DNA from: Rhizobiaceae bacterium | GTDB taxonomy: Bacteria > Pseudomonadota > Alphaproteobacteria > Rhizobiales > Rhizobiaceae | Reading direction: 5' to 3' | Length of the DNA stretch: 64,000 nt | Assembly (NCBI GenBank): GCA_023953905.1 | Contig: JAMLJA010000015.1 | Span: 54,894-118,893 of the forward strand | Shown here: one piece after another, positions 1 to 8,413 of the stretch | How positions within the stretch are numbered: position 1 is the first letter of the stretch | Layout of the letters: each line of letters opens with the position of its first letter | Translations under genes and position numbers: made by a program | Notes under the pieces: generated by a model | What the model was told of the DNA's origin: nothing | What the model saw: only the letters and a program-made list of their open reading frames with translations | The model's database searches: none

Positions 1-144
1 CGCTGCCATCGCACGCCTTTGATCATGTAGCGACCTTCGACATTTGACGGAGCAAGTGGCAAGCGCTTCGCATTGCGCCTTTACATGCCCGATGGGCACG
101 TGTCAGAAGCACGCCTCCATAAGAAATTCGACCGGAGAAAGCAG

Positions 145-348
145 TTGAAGGCCGACGAGATCCGCAAACTGGACGCTTATTTCAAGCGCACCTTCCAGAA
201 TCCAAACCTTCAGGTGAAGGCCCGTCCGCGCAAGGACGATTCCTGCGAGTTGTATGTCGGCGACGAGTTTCTAGGCATCGTCTTCAAGGATGAAGAAGAC
301 GGCGACTACAACTTTTCGATGGCAATCCTCGAGGTCGACCTCGACTGA
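145..348 (+). CDS. DUF3126 family small protein
   Basis: Short acidic and basic protein of 67 residues that I recognise as the DUF3126 family of Hyphomicrobiales; its function is unknown. The frame is open from an upstream codon at 73, but family members begin with a Lys-Ala-Asp-Glu-Ile-Arg motif. A TTG at 145 puts that motif at the N terminus and has a purine-rich ribosome site (ggaga at about 134) eight bases upstream, so I chose it. The conserved core (RPRKDDSCELYVGDEFLG) is in the middle. No signal peptide or membrane segment is visible. The 144 bases before it hold no gene I can support. Confidence 0.75.
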   Translation: MKADEIRKLDAYFKRTFQNPNLQVKARPRKDDSCELYVGDEFLGIVFKDEEDGDYNFSMAILEVDLD

Positions 349-357
349 TATGCGGTT

Positions 358-1074
358 TTACCGGCGCAACATCTGCCGGGCCTTGTCCTTCACGGCGGCG
401 TCAAGACGCCGCCAGTCGGCCAGCAATTCCTTCGGAAAACGATAAGTCAGACTGAGATCCTGGCCGACATGAATGTCGCGTTCGCAGGGTGCGATAGAAT
501 CCTTTGCGGCCGGACCCGTTAGACACCTTGCGACGAACGGGTCTGATGCATCACTGCCGACGGCCAGAAGCTCGTTGAGATAGCCGGATTTTTCGGTGAA
601 GTCATAGAGCGAGAGATCCGATGGACCAGCCATGGGCTTGTCCACGATCAGCCTCCGATAGATGGGCTCGAGCCTGCCAGTCATATCGCGCGACATCTGG
701 CGCGGCTCGAACGAGACAAACACAACGCTCTTTGTCGTTGCCGCGTTGTTGAAGTCAGCGCTTTTGGCCAGGCTGTAGCCTTCCATTTCGGGATAGCGGA
801 AATACAGATCGAGCCGAGTGGCAATGCCATCGACACGCTGGCGTTGGAAGCGTATCGCATTTGCGTGGGCAGAAATTACGTCGTCGCCGATCACGATCTC
901 ATGCAGAGATGTGTCGTCGGTGTGGCCGGCCATCACGATCGATGTGCCCAGCCACTTGCCCGCGACGCTGAGACCTGCCGATAAGACCGCTAGTCCGGCA
1001 AGAAGATAGAACAGCTTGAGCATCACGCCCGATTTCACGACGTTGTATTCTACGTCGTCCGCTACGATGGACAT
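358..1074 (-). CDS. Conserved hypothetical membrane-anchored protein
   Basis: Protein of 238 residues with one hydrophobic segment at about residues 18-43 and a long soluble remainder, so it is probably an inner-membrane-anchored periplasmic protein. Two cysteines near the C terminus (about 184 and 197) could form a disulfide. The ATG at 1074 has a good ribosome site (ggag nine bases upstream). I do not recognise a catalytic family; similar transmembrane-anchored proteins next to DUF3126 and gamma-carbonic anhydrase genes are common in this order. It converges with the DUF3126 gene and diverges from the carbonic anhydrase gene. Confidence 0.7.
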   Translation of the reverse strand: MSIVADDVEYNVVKSGVMLKLFYLLAGLAVLSAGLSVAGKWLGTSIVMAGHTDDTSLHEIVIGDDVISAHANAIRFQRQRVDGIATRLDLYFRYPEMEGYSLAKSADFNNAATTKSVVFVSFEPRQMSRDMTGRLEPIYRRLIVDKPMAGPSDLSLYDFTEKSGYLNELLAVGSDASDPFVARCLTGPAAKDSIAPCERDIHVGQDLSLTYRFPKELLADWRRLDAAVKDKARQMLRR

Positions 1075-1141
1075 TCATCGATCTCCGGAAAGCGGCTCAG
1101 TGGAACGACCATTGCGGCCAGGCACTGGAAGACTCTCAATT

Positions 1142-1183
1142 GCATCATGCAAACTTATGGTAAACTGCGGGTAAACATGATGC
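1142..1183. promoter_or_regulatory. Phased direct repeats inside an inverted repeat in a divergent promoter region
   Basis: The 302-base gap between the divergent genes (1075-1376) contains two copies of GGTAAAC at 1159 and 1170, eleven bases apart, which places them on the same face of the helix. They are enclosed by an 8-base perfect inverted repeat (GCATCATG at 1142, CATGATGC at 1176). Read on the minus strand the pair gives TTTA-N7-TTTACC, which loosely resembles the CtrA box TTAA-N7-TTAA with mismatches. The repeats are seen directly; a role as a binding site is inference. The rest of the gap shows nothing else I can name. Confidence 0.35.
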
Positions 1184-1376
1184 GTACCGGCCTTCTCGCC
1201 TCCGCGAACCTGTCCGTCCGAAACGCTCATCCTGTCGACGGATCCGCACCAGAATCGAGTTGCGCGGCAACTGTCTGAACCAGCTTATCTGGAGGACGGT
1301 GCGAGGCTTTGGCGCGCGAGGCTGATCATGATAAGGACCCGATGCATATCACCTTCAATTTTCTTCAGGAACACAG

Positions 1377-1907
1377 ATGCCGATCTTTGCGCTCAACGAC
1401 AGTCGCCCCGAATTCGCCGACGAGAAAAGTGTCTGGATCGCGCCGGATGCATCCATAATCGGAAAGATCGTCATCGGGCGCAACGTGAACATCTGGTTCG
1501 GATCGGTACTGCGTGGCGACAATGAGCCTATTCGTATTGGCGACGATACGAATGTGCAGGAACAGACCATCATGCACACAGATATCGGTTCTCCGCTGAC
1601 GATTGGACAGGGTTGCACCATTGGTCATCGGGCGCTGCTTCACGGCTGCACCATCGGCGACAACACGTTGATCGGCATGGGTGCCATCATCCTCAACGGA
1701 GCGAAGATCGGCAACAACTGTATCGTCGGCGCAGGGGCTCTGATCACTGAGCGGAAGGAGTTTCCCGACGGATCCATGATCCTCGGATCGCCGGCTAAGG
1801 CCGTCAGGCAACTCGACGATGCGACGATCGCGGGCCTTCGCCGATCAGCCGCGCATTATGTCGAGAACTCCAGGCGATTCAAAAGCGGCCTCTCCCGCAT
1901 CGACTAG
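1377..1907 (+). CDS. Gamma-carbonic anhydrase family protein
   Basis: Left-handed beta-helix protein of 176 residues built from hexapeptide repeats (for example TIGDNTLIGMGAIILNGAKI). The three zinc-ligand histidines of the gamma class are present at about residues 67, 84 and 89, and the Arg46/Asp48 pair matches the trimer-interface residues of Cam. Family members are homotrimeric carbonic anhydrases or related YrdA/PaaY-type proteins, so carbon dioxide hydration is likely but not certain. The ATG at 1377 has an AGGA ribosome site six bases upstream. It is cytoplasmic with no signal peptide, and it converges with the hydrolase gene that follows. Confidence 0.9.
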   Translation: MPIFALNDSRPEFADEKSVWIAPDASIIGKIVIGRNVNIWFGSVLRGDNEPIRIGDDTNVQEQTIMHTDIGSPLTIGQGCTIGHRALLHGCTIGDNTLIGMGAIILNGAKIGNNCIVGAGALITERKEFPDGSMILGSPAKAVRQLDDATIAGLRRSAAHYVENSRRFKSGLSRID

Positions 1908-1921
1908 GCGCTTTCGACCCC

Positions 1922-3088
1922 CTATTCACCACCCACGACGACCGTCACGACACGCAGGGGTGTCGTTATGATGATGTCGACGGCGCTTGTGACAGCGCCT
2001 CCAATCCCGGTCGTGAGCTGGCTGACCCGGTCGGTCAATTGAGCATTATCGACGGAGAGTTGATCGCCACGTCGCAGACTATCGCCCAGCAGGCCGACAA
2101 TCACGGGATTGTCGGTGAATTTCGAGTGATTGAGCCTGTCACCTGACTTCACGTTCGATAGGTTGATGACGATAACCCCAAGCGCGGCGAGTTCCTGAGC
2201 ATTGCTGTAATCGCCGACGCGCGGACGATTGCCTGCGATGATGCTTGAGATCTGCAGGGCACGATCGTCTCCTGACAGCATTACGACAAACGGCCTTTTC
2301 GGCGTGCCATAGCGTTTCATCTGGGATTTGAAGACGTCTACGTCGATATCCGGCGAGGCGAGCAGTACGTCTCCCAGCTTGCCATGCAGATCATGGTCGC
2401 CGGTGATCGCAAGCTGGCGAAGGGCCTCCATGGTCACCCAGTTTCCCATGGAGTGCGCGATTATGTCGATGCGTTTTGCGCCGGCGCGCTCAACCATACG
2501 AAGAGTCATTTCGAGGCGATCGCGGGCAGCCGTGGCGCTGTTGTTGTCGTAGACGTAATCGGTGATGCGGCCGGCCGACGCCCAGCTAAAAAGTATCGGC
2601 GTTCCGGAATATCCGGCGTCATGCACCAACTGCGTCATTCGGTAAACGGAGTCATCGAAGCGTGTGTTGAAGCCGTGTATGAAGACAAGGGCGCGGCCGC
2701 CGCGCCGCGCAATATCAGCGCGCAGTGCCTGCTCGAAACTGCTCGGGTCGTAGGCAGTGATGGAGGTGGCGGCGAACGTCTTGGCAGGATCTATCTTGCC
2801 ACGCTTAGGTCGCTCCAGTGCCCCTTTGACATGCGTTAAAGGGACCGTCACGTCCACACGTACGAGTCCTAGCTCTTCGGATCGGTTGCCACCATAAACC
2901 TCCGCCTTGTTGCGCGCGGCGGCTCTGGTTGTGGCGATAAAGATGGAATGACGCCCGGCGACCCGGCTGTCGGCGAAGCTTGTGGGGGTTGCTGAAACGA
3001 GCACATGGGCGTTCTTGCCGCCAGCACAGGCCGACAGAGAGAAACTCAGCGCACAAACAATCATCCATACCAAAACACTGCGCGCCAA
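1922..3088 (-). CDS. Alpha/beta hydrolase lipoprotein (DUF900 type)
   Basis: Predicted lipoprotein of 388 residues: a hydrophobic signal at 5-20 is followed by a lipobox Leu-Ser-Ala-Cys ending at Cys21. The DUF900 alpha/beta-hydrolase domain carries the nucleophile elbow (IIAHSMGNW) around residue 210, with an upstream VFIHGFNTRFDDS oxyanion region. It is probably an esterase or lipase of the cell envelope; the substrate is unknown. The start is a TTG at 3088; an internal ATG at residue 9 would cut the signal peptide, so I kept the TTG. It lies close to and on the same strand as the potassium transporter upstream. Confidence 0.85.
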   Translation of the reverse strand: MARSVLVWMIVCALSFSLSACAGGKNAHVLVSATPTSFADSRVAGRHSIFIATTRAAARNKAEVYGGNRSEELGLVRVDVTVPLTHVKGALERPKRGKIDPAKTFAATSITAYDPSSFEQALRADIARRGGRALVFIHGFNTRFDDSVYRMTQLVHDAGYSGTPILFSWASAGRITDYVYDNNSATAARDRLEMTLRMVERAGAKRIDIIAHSMGNWVTMEALRQLAITGDHDLHGKLGDVLLASPDIDVDVFKSQMKRYGTPKRPFVVMLSGDDRALQISSIIAGNRPRVGDYSNAQELAALGVIVINLSNVKSGDRLNHSKFTDNPVIVGLLGDSLRRGDQLSVDNAQLTDRVSQLTTGIGGAVTSAVDIIITTPLRVVTVVVGGE

Positions 3089-3163
3089 GTGGGCTCTGTC
3101 CCTCTGTGTTTTTTTCGACGTTCAGATCGATGCAGCCAGTTCCACCACCTGCACATGCGCGAC

Positions 3164-4621
3164 TCAACGACTCCAGAAGCCGGGTGTGAAGATGACGAGC
3201 ACGGCGAGTATCTCAAGTCGACCGAGCAGCATGCCAACGGTGCAGATCCATTTGGCCGCATCGGGCAGGCTCGAGAAATTGCCCACAGGGCCGATGATAG
3301 GCCCCAGACCCGGGCCGACATTGGTCAGAGATGTGAGCGAACCGGTGACGGCTGTTTCGAAATCGAGGCCGGTGGCAGCCAGCAAAACCGTGAAGATCGC
3401 CCAGAGAATGAAGAATGACGCGACGAATAGAACGACCGCCCGTTGCATGTCATCGTCGATGCTCCGGTCACCATAGCGAACCGGCAACACCGTATGCGGA
3501 TAGATCAGCCTTCGCAGACCGTTGGCCATCAGTTCGAACAGGATCAGGAAACGATACGCCTTGATACCACCCGTCGTCGAACCGGAGCATCCACCCAGAA
3601 AGGTGGCGACGAAAATGCATGCCACAGCGAAAGGCCCCCAGAGTGTGTAATCGTCGCTGGAGAAGCCCGTTGTCGTAATCACCGAGATGAAATTGAACGT
3701 CGAATGCGTGAGCGCCATGCCGAACGGCATTCCGAGCTTTACCTTGAGATAGATCGCGACGGCCAGCGCAAAGACCACAGAATACCCCGCGAACACCCTT
3801 ATCTGCGGGTCGCGCAATACGTCGAAGCGTCCGCGCACCGTAAGCAGGATCATGATCGAGAAGGGCAAGGCTCCAATGAACATGAATATGGAGCCGACCC
3901 ACAGGACGGCAGGCGTCTGGGAATATCGGAGAAACGATGTGTCATGCGTGGAGAAGCCGCCAGTCGCAATCGTGGACATGGCATGATTGAGGGCGTGAAA
4001 ACCCTCCATGCCCGCTGCGACATAGGCGAGGGCACATGTGAACACGAGCGCCGTGTAGATGCCGATAAGGCTGATCGTAAAGGTCTGGAACCGCGCGAAC
4101 GGGCGATCCTCAATGTCGGATGATTCGATCTTGAAGTAGCTCACGCCGCCGATATTGAGGAAGGGCAGGAGAAACAGTCCAAGGGCGATAACGCCCAGGC
4201 CGCCCATGAACGACAGCAACGAACGCCAAAGCAGAAGTCCGGGAGGCGCCGAATCCAAACCGTTCATGACGGTTGAGCCAGTGGTCGTAACCCCTGAGAC
4301 GGATTCGAAAAATGCGTCGGTCAGGCTCATGTCGAGTGACGAGGCCATGAACGGCATCGCGCCCGCAATCGCCGTCGTGAACCAGAGCATGTTGACGAGC
4401 AGGAACCCGAAGCGTGGCGAGGCCTGCGGCATTCGCCCACGGGTGGCGAGCGCCACGCTCATGGCAATCCCGCCAACGAAAATCGCCGAAAACCCAAAGG
4501 CCTTCCAGTCTGGGCTTTGATAATACAGATCGAGCGCCGCCGGGATGAGCATGGCGGCAGCCAGATAGAGTGCGAAGATTGCCGCGACATGTGTCGCTGC
4601 CCGCATGGCTGTTCTATTCAC
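3164..4621 (-). CDS. trkH: TrkH-family potassium uptake protein
   Basis: Integral membrane protein of 485 residues, the usual size for TrkH. It has the four-fold repeated pore architecture of the Trk/Ktr/HKT superfamily: selectivity-filter segments are visible at about 112-117 (TTTGST), 219-224 (ATGGFS), 316-322 (TTTGFSS) and 433-438 (TNVGPG). It should form the K+-translocating subunit of the Trk system, which works with the NAD-binding TrkA; no trkA lies in this window. The start is a GTG at 4621; an ATG five codons later is an alternative. It diverges from ilvA, with about 120 bases between them. Confidence 0.95.
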   Translation of the reverse strand: MNRTAMRAATHVAAIFALYLAAAMLIPAALDLYYQSPDWKAFGFSAIFVGGIAMSVALATRGRMPQASPRFGFLLVNMLWFTTAIAGAMPFMASSLDMSLTDAFFESVSGVTTTGSTVMNGLDSAPPGLLLWRSLLSFMGGLGVIALGLFLLPFLNIGGVSYFKIESSDIEDRPFARFQTFTISLIGIYTALVFTCALAYVAAGMEGFHALNHAMSTIATGGFSTHDTSFLRYSQTPAVLWVGSIFMFIGALPFSIMILLTVRGRFDVLRDPQIRVFAGYSVVFALAVAIYLKVKLGMPFGMALTHSTFNFISVITTTGFSSDDYTLWGPFAVACIFVATFLGGCSGSTTGGIKAYRFLILFELMANGLRRLIYPHTVLPVRYGDRSIDDDMQRAVVLFVASFFILWAIFTVLLAATGLDFETAVTGSLTSLTNVGPGLGPIIGPVGNFSSLPDAAKWICTVGMLLGRLEILAVLVIFTPGFWSR

Positions 4622-4740
4622 GGATTCATCGATCCCGTTCTACTGACTGGCACGCGGAGCGTGGAAAGTGGCTTTGCACAGGTGAATATGCAATAGCGCC
4701 AGCGAGATGTTCGCAGCAAACTCCTTGTCTGGATATTCGA

Positions 4741-6012
4741 ATGACAGCATTTCCCGACCGTGTCTCTCGCGCTGCGGAAGCCCTGAGAAGCCTTTTTCCT
4801 GCAACTCCTCTACAGGAAAACGACTACCTTTCCAGAAAGTTTGGTGCGCGGATCCTGTTGAAGCGTGAAGATCTCACGCCTGTCCGATCCTACAAGATTC
4901 GCGGTGCCTTCACCTTCTTTCGAAAGGCGCTCGCCCGCGCTGGGGATAACGCCGCTTTCGTGTGCGCGTCAGCCGGAAACCACGCGCAGGGTTTTGCCTT
5001 TGTGTGCCGACATTTCGGGCGCAAGGGCGTCGTCTTCATGCCGGTAACGACGCCTCAACAGAAAATCGACAAGACGCGTCTTTTCGGCGGCGCATTCGTG
5101 GAGATCAGGCTGGTTGGCGACTTCTTCGATGACTGCTACCGCGCCGCCCTGGATTTCGCCAGACAGAGCGGCGGATACATGGTGCCGCCCTTCGATCACC
5201 GTGACATCATCGAAGGGCAGGCGACCGTTGGCTTGGAGATCGTGGCCGATCTTCCCGACGGCGAGAGTCCGGACATTGTGGTCATTCCCGTAGGCGGTGG
5301 TGGACTGGCGGCGGGCGTCACAGAGTTCATGAAAGCTCGCTACCAGCAGGATGGCGTGCCAATTCCGCGCTTTGTGTTCTGCGAGCCTGTCGGGGCGCCG
5401 AGCCTCCATGACTCGCTGTCGGCGGGGCGTCGCGTGAGACTTCCCCGGGTCGACAACTTTGTCGATGGCGCTGCGGTTGCCGAGATCGGAAAGGAGCCAT
5501 TCGGGTTGCTGAAGACGTTCGCAGCCGACGCCGTGCACCTCATTCCGGAAAACCGGCTCTGTGCCACGATGATCGAGATGCTCAACGTCGAAGGCGTTGT
5601 GCTGGAACCGGCCGGGGCGCTTGCCATCGACGCCCTGAAGGACTTTTCGCAGCGCGAAATCAAAGGCAAGACAGTCGTCGTCATCGTGTCGGGCGGCAAT
5701 TTCGACTTTGAGCGGCTTCCAGACGTCAAGGAGCGGGCGCTGCGATACGAGGGACTCAAGAAGTATTTTGTGCTGCGGTTTCCGCAACGACCCGGCGCGC
5801 TTCGGGATTTCCTGACACTTCTGGGCCCCGACGATGACATTGCGCGCTTCGAATACCTCAAGAAATCGGCGCGCAACTTTGGCTCGGTGCTGATCGGCAT
5901 CGAGAGCAAGGATCGTAGAAACTTTGACACTCTCGTCAGGCGTTTCGAAGAACGAGGCTGGGCCTTCGAAGACATCACCGACAACGAGACGATCGCCGGC
6001 TTGGTGATATGA
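4741..6012 (+). CDS. ilvA: Threonine ammonia-lyase
   Basis: PLP enzyme of 423 residues that deaminates threonine to 2-oxobutanoate, the first step toward isoleucine. The PLP lysine is at about residue 52 (RSYKIRGAF) and the phosphate-binding glycine loop reads GGGGLAAG. A C-terminal ACT-like regulatory domain begins near residue 335 (YFVLRFPQRPGALRDFL). There is only one such domain, so it is shorter than the two-domain E. coli enzyme and resembles the short Corynebacterium-type IlvA, which is still isoleucine-sensitive in characterised members. The frame is open from 4570, but the ATG at 4741 starts at the family's N terminus. Its stop overlaps the next start (ATGA). Confidence 0.93.
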   Translation: MTAFPDRVSRAAEALRSLFPATPLQENDYLSRKFGARILLKREDLTPVRSYKIRGAFTFFRKALARAGDNAAFVCASAGNHAQGFAFVCRHFGRKGVVFMPVTTPQQKIDKTRLFGGAFVEIRLVGDFFDDCYRAALDFARQSGGYMVPPFDHRDIIEGQATVGLEIVADLPDGESPDIVVIPVGGGGLAAGVTEFMKARYQQDGVPIPRFVFCEPVGAPSLHDSLSAGRRVRLPRVDNFVDGAAVAEIGKEPFGLLKTFAADAVHLIPENRLCATMIEMLNVEGVVLEPAGALAIDALKDFSQREIKGKTVVVIVSGGNFDFERLPDVKERALRYEGLKKYFVLRFPQRPGALRDFLTLLGPDDDIARFEYLKKSARNFGSVLIGIESKDRRNFDTLVRRFEERGWAFEDITDNETIAGLVI

Positions 6013-6551
6013 GCGAGACCGTCTACATCCTGCTTTTTCGTGGCGTCGGCGGTGCAACGCAACTGCCGACCAAAGCGCTGAGGGAAGCACTTTCGGAGGC
6101 CGGCTTCTCAAACTGCGGAACCTATATCAATAGCGGAAACGCCTATTTGAGAACGAGCCTCAACCGTGAGAGCGTGCTGGCCAAGGTTTCCGAGCTGTGC
6201 CAAGCGCGCTTTGGATTCGCCAAGGACATTTACGCAGTGACATTGCCGGAATGGCGCGAGCTTGTGTCTCGCAATCCATTTGCGGGAGAATTCAAGGAAG
6301 GGCGCTTCATGCATGCGGCCGTGCTGGGTACGGCTCCTGCACCGGAGGCCATCAGGATGCTGAAGGCACTCGCCACACCGGGCGAGGGCATCGAGATTGT
6401 GGGCAATGTTGCCTATCTCCACACGCCGGGAGGGTTCAGCCAGTCCAGGCTCGGTGTAAAGTTCGACAAGGGCCTCGGCGTCGCCAATACGGCACGAAAC
6501 TGGAATACCGTGCTGAAACTATTGGACCTCACGGAGCAAACCGCATCCTGA
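6009..6551 (+). CDS. DUF1697 domain-containing protein
   Basis: Cytoplasmic protein of 180 residues with the DUF1697 signature near the N terminus (ILLFRGVGGATQLP) and the typical CGTYINSGNAYLRT segment. The family has a ferredoxin-like fold and no settled function. Its ATG overlaps the ilvA stop by four bases (ATGA), so the two are almost certainly co-transcribed and translationally coupled. No membrane segments or signal are visible. Confidence 0.85.
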   Translation: MSETVYILLFRGVGGATQLPTKALREALSEAGFSNCGTYINSGNAYLRTSLNRESVLAKVSELCQARFGFAKDIYAVTLPEWRELVSRNPFAGEFKEGRFMHAAVLGTAPAPEAIRMLKALATPGEGIEIVGNVAYLHTPGGFSQSRLGVKFDKGLGVANTARNWNTVLKLLDLTEQTAS

Positions 6552-6859
6552 CGCCGGGTGTTGCACCGCAATATACTCCTTGCAAAGCGATGCGAACTAA
6601 TCCATATGCGGCAGTATAGGCGCTTGGGCCGGCTCGACCGGCTTTCCCATTGATGGGACCGGTTGCGTCTGTTTCCTCCTCTTCGAATTCGTCGCGGAGC
6701 GATGGAAAAGACCTGCGGCACCGTGCTGTGGGCACGACAGCGCAGCCGTGCGGACATAAAGAGTTCGCCGCCTAGTCGTTTCAACAGAGAATACTCGCGC
6801 GGCAGGTTGCGCCTTGCCGCCTTTACGCGTTGCGGCCAAAGGCCGTCGAAAGAGATAAA
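6552..6859 (+). other. Gene-free leader of the helicase gene
   Basis: About 308 bases without a supported gene, between the DUF1697 gene and the DEAD-box helicase. No terminator with a T tract and no clear open frame are visible. Helicases of this class often have long 5' untranslated leaders, so this may be a leader, but I see no specific structure to prove it. Confidence 0.3.
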
Positions 6860-8299
6860 TTGACTAACGAAAACACAGAAATCACCAAGGGCTTTGCTGA
6901 GCTCGGGATCTCCGGGCAGCTGTTGAAGGCCACTCTGGGCGCTGGCTACGACCAGCCCAAGCCGATTCAGGAACAGGCCATTCCAGCGCAACTGGAAGGC
7001 CGCGACATTCTGGGTGTGGCTCAAACCGGATCGGGAAAGACCGCAGCGTTTGCGCTTCCCATTCTCTCCAAGATCATTGCGCTCGGCACCAAGCGCCGGC
7101 CCAAGACCGCGCGTGCTCTTATACTTGTTCCAACGCGCGAGCTGGCGGTCCAGATCGACGAGACGTTCCGCAGCCTGGCCAAGGGTGCCCATGTCTCGAC
7201 CGCTTTAGTGCTCGGAGGTGTGTCACGGTTCAGCCAGGTTAAAAAGCTGCAGCCGGGTGTGGACGTTCTTATCGCGACACCCGGTCGCCTGATGGATCTG
7301 CTCAAGGCGCGTGATGTCAACCTTGCCGATACGACCTGGCTTGTTCTTGACGAGGCCGATCGCATGCTCGACATGGGTTTCATCAATGATGTCAGGCGTA
7401 TAGCCAAGGAAACACACGCGGCGCGTCAGACCGCGCTGTTCTCCGCGACTATGCCCCCCGAGATCGAGCAGTTGGCACAGAGCCTGCTGCGCGCACCGGT
7501 GCGAGTGGAGGTTGCGCCGCAGGGTACCACCGCCGCTGAAATCGTTCAGAGCGTGGTTCTGGCACGCACCAAGCAGAAGCGTCAGGTGCTGTCCAGGATG
7601 CTCGCCGATCCCGCCATGTCTTCGGTCATCGTATTTTCCCGTACAAAGCACGGGGCCGACCGGATCACCCGCGATCTTGAGCGCGATGGGTTTAAAGCTG
7701 CCGTTATCCATGGCAACAAGTCGCAGAACGCGCGTCAGACCGCCCTCAACGGCTTCAAGGCGGGTTCGGTGCGTATTCTGGTCGCGACCGACATTGCCGC
7801 CCGCGGCATCGATGTTCCTGGCATCAGCCATGTCGTCAATTTCGATCTTCCGGATGAGGCAGAGAGCTATGTCCACCGTATTGGTCGCACGGGCCGAAAT
7901 GGCGCGTCTGGTTCGGCTATCACCATGGTTGACCCGTCCGAGAATTCGAAGCTTCGCGCGGTCGAGCGGATTATACGGATGAAATTGCCAGTGGCAGCGG
8001 ACCATCTTGGCGAGGCGGATCCGCAGCGTGAGGCCCGTCCAGTCGGCTCTACTGATCGTGCCTACGACGAAAATGGCGCAGATGCGCGTCACGGGCGCGA
8101 GCGTGACGCGCGCAAGCCCCAGCGCAATCGGTCCCAGCGCGGTGGCGCAGGCAAGCCGGGTGGAAAAAGCGATCGTGCCGCTGGCGAGCGCGCGCAAAAT
8201 GCCCGCCCGGCCGGAGCAAAACCAGAGGGTGAGCGTCCCTTCAAGCGCAAGCGCCGCAGCTTTTCGGGCGGCAAGCGTGCTCCTGCACGTGCTGCCTGA
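6860..8299 (+). CDS. rhlE: DEAD-box ATP-dependent RNA helicase (RhlE-like)
   Basis: RNA helicase of about 479 residues with the full set of DEAD-box motifs in order: Q motif (YDQPKPIQEQAI), motif I (AQTGSGKT), Ia (PTREL), II (DEAD within VLDEADRML), III (SAT) and VI (HRIGRTGR). A basic, low-complexity tail rich in Arg, Gly and Lys follows from about residue 385 and probably binds RNA. It should unwind structured RNA during ribosome assembly or cold growth. Two TTG codons, at 6830 and 6860, could start it; I prefer 6860 because a GAAAGAGA sequence precedes it. The RhlE subtype is by similarity and is less certain than the family. Confidence 0.92.
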   Translation: MTNENTEITKGFAELGISGQLLKATLGAGYDQPKPIQEQAIPAQLEGRDILGVAQTGSGKTAAFALPILSKIIALGTKRRPKTARALILVPTRELAVQIDETFRSLAKGAHVSTALVLGGVSRFSQVKKLQPGVDVLIATPGRLMDLLKARDVNLADTTWLVLDEADRMLDMGFINDVRRIAKETHAARQTALFSATMPPEIEQLAQSLLRAPVRVEVAPQGTTAAEIVQSVVLARTKQKRQVLSRMLADPAMSSVIVFSRTKHGADRITRDLERDGFKAAVIHGNKSQNARQTALNGFKAGSVRILVATDIAARGIDVPGISHVVNFDLPDEAESYVHRIGRTGRNGASGSAITMVDPSENSKLRAVERIIRMKLPVAADHLGEADPQREARPVGSTDRAYDENGADARHGRERDARKPQRNRSQRGGAGKPGGKSDRAAGERAQNARPAGAKPEGERPFKRKRRSFSGGKRAPARAA

Positions 8300-8306
8300 G
8301 TAACCC

Positions 8307-8331
8307 GCCGCTGGCCTCAAGGGCCGGCGGC
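8307..8331 (+). terminator. Hairpin after the helicase gene
   Basis: Ten-base-pair GC stem with one G-T wobble (GCCGCTGGCC / GGCCGGCGGC) and a five-base loop, eight bases after the helicase stop. The downstream sequence is only moderately T-rich, so termination may be weak. Confidence 0.5.
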
Positions 8332-8413
8332 CTGTACTATTGTTTGTGTTTCCACAACAGGATAGGGCGGTCGGAGCGTGCTTCGGCCGCTTTTTCGTTC
8401 GGGAGGGACGGTC

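Noticed and set aside
4969..6111. Open frame of 380 codons opposite ilvA
   Set aside because: Antisense to a clearly conserved enzyme; composition typical of shadows.
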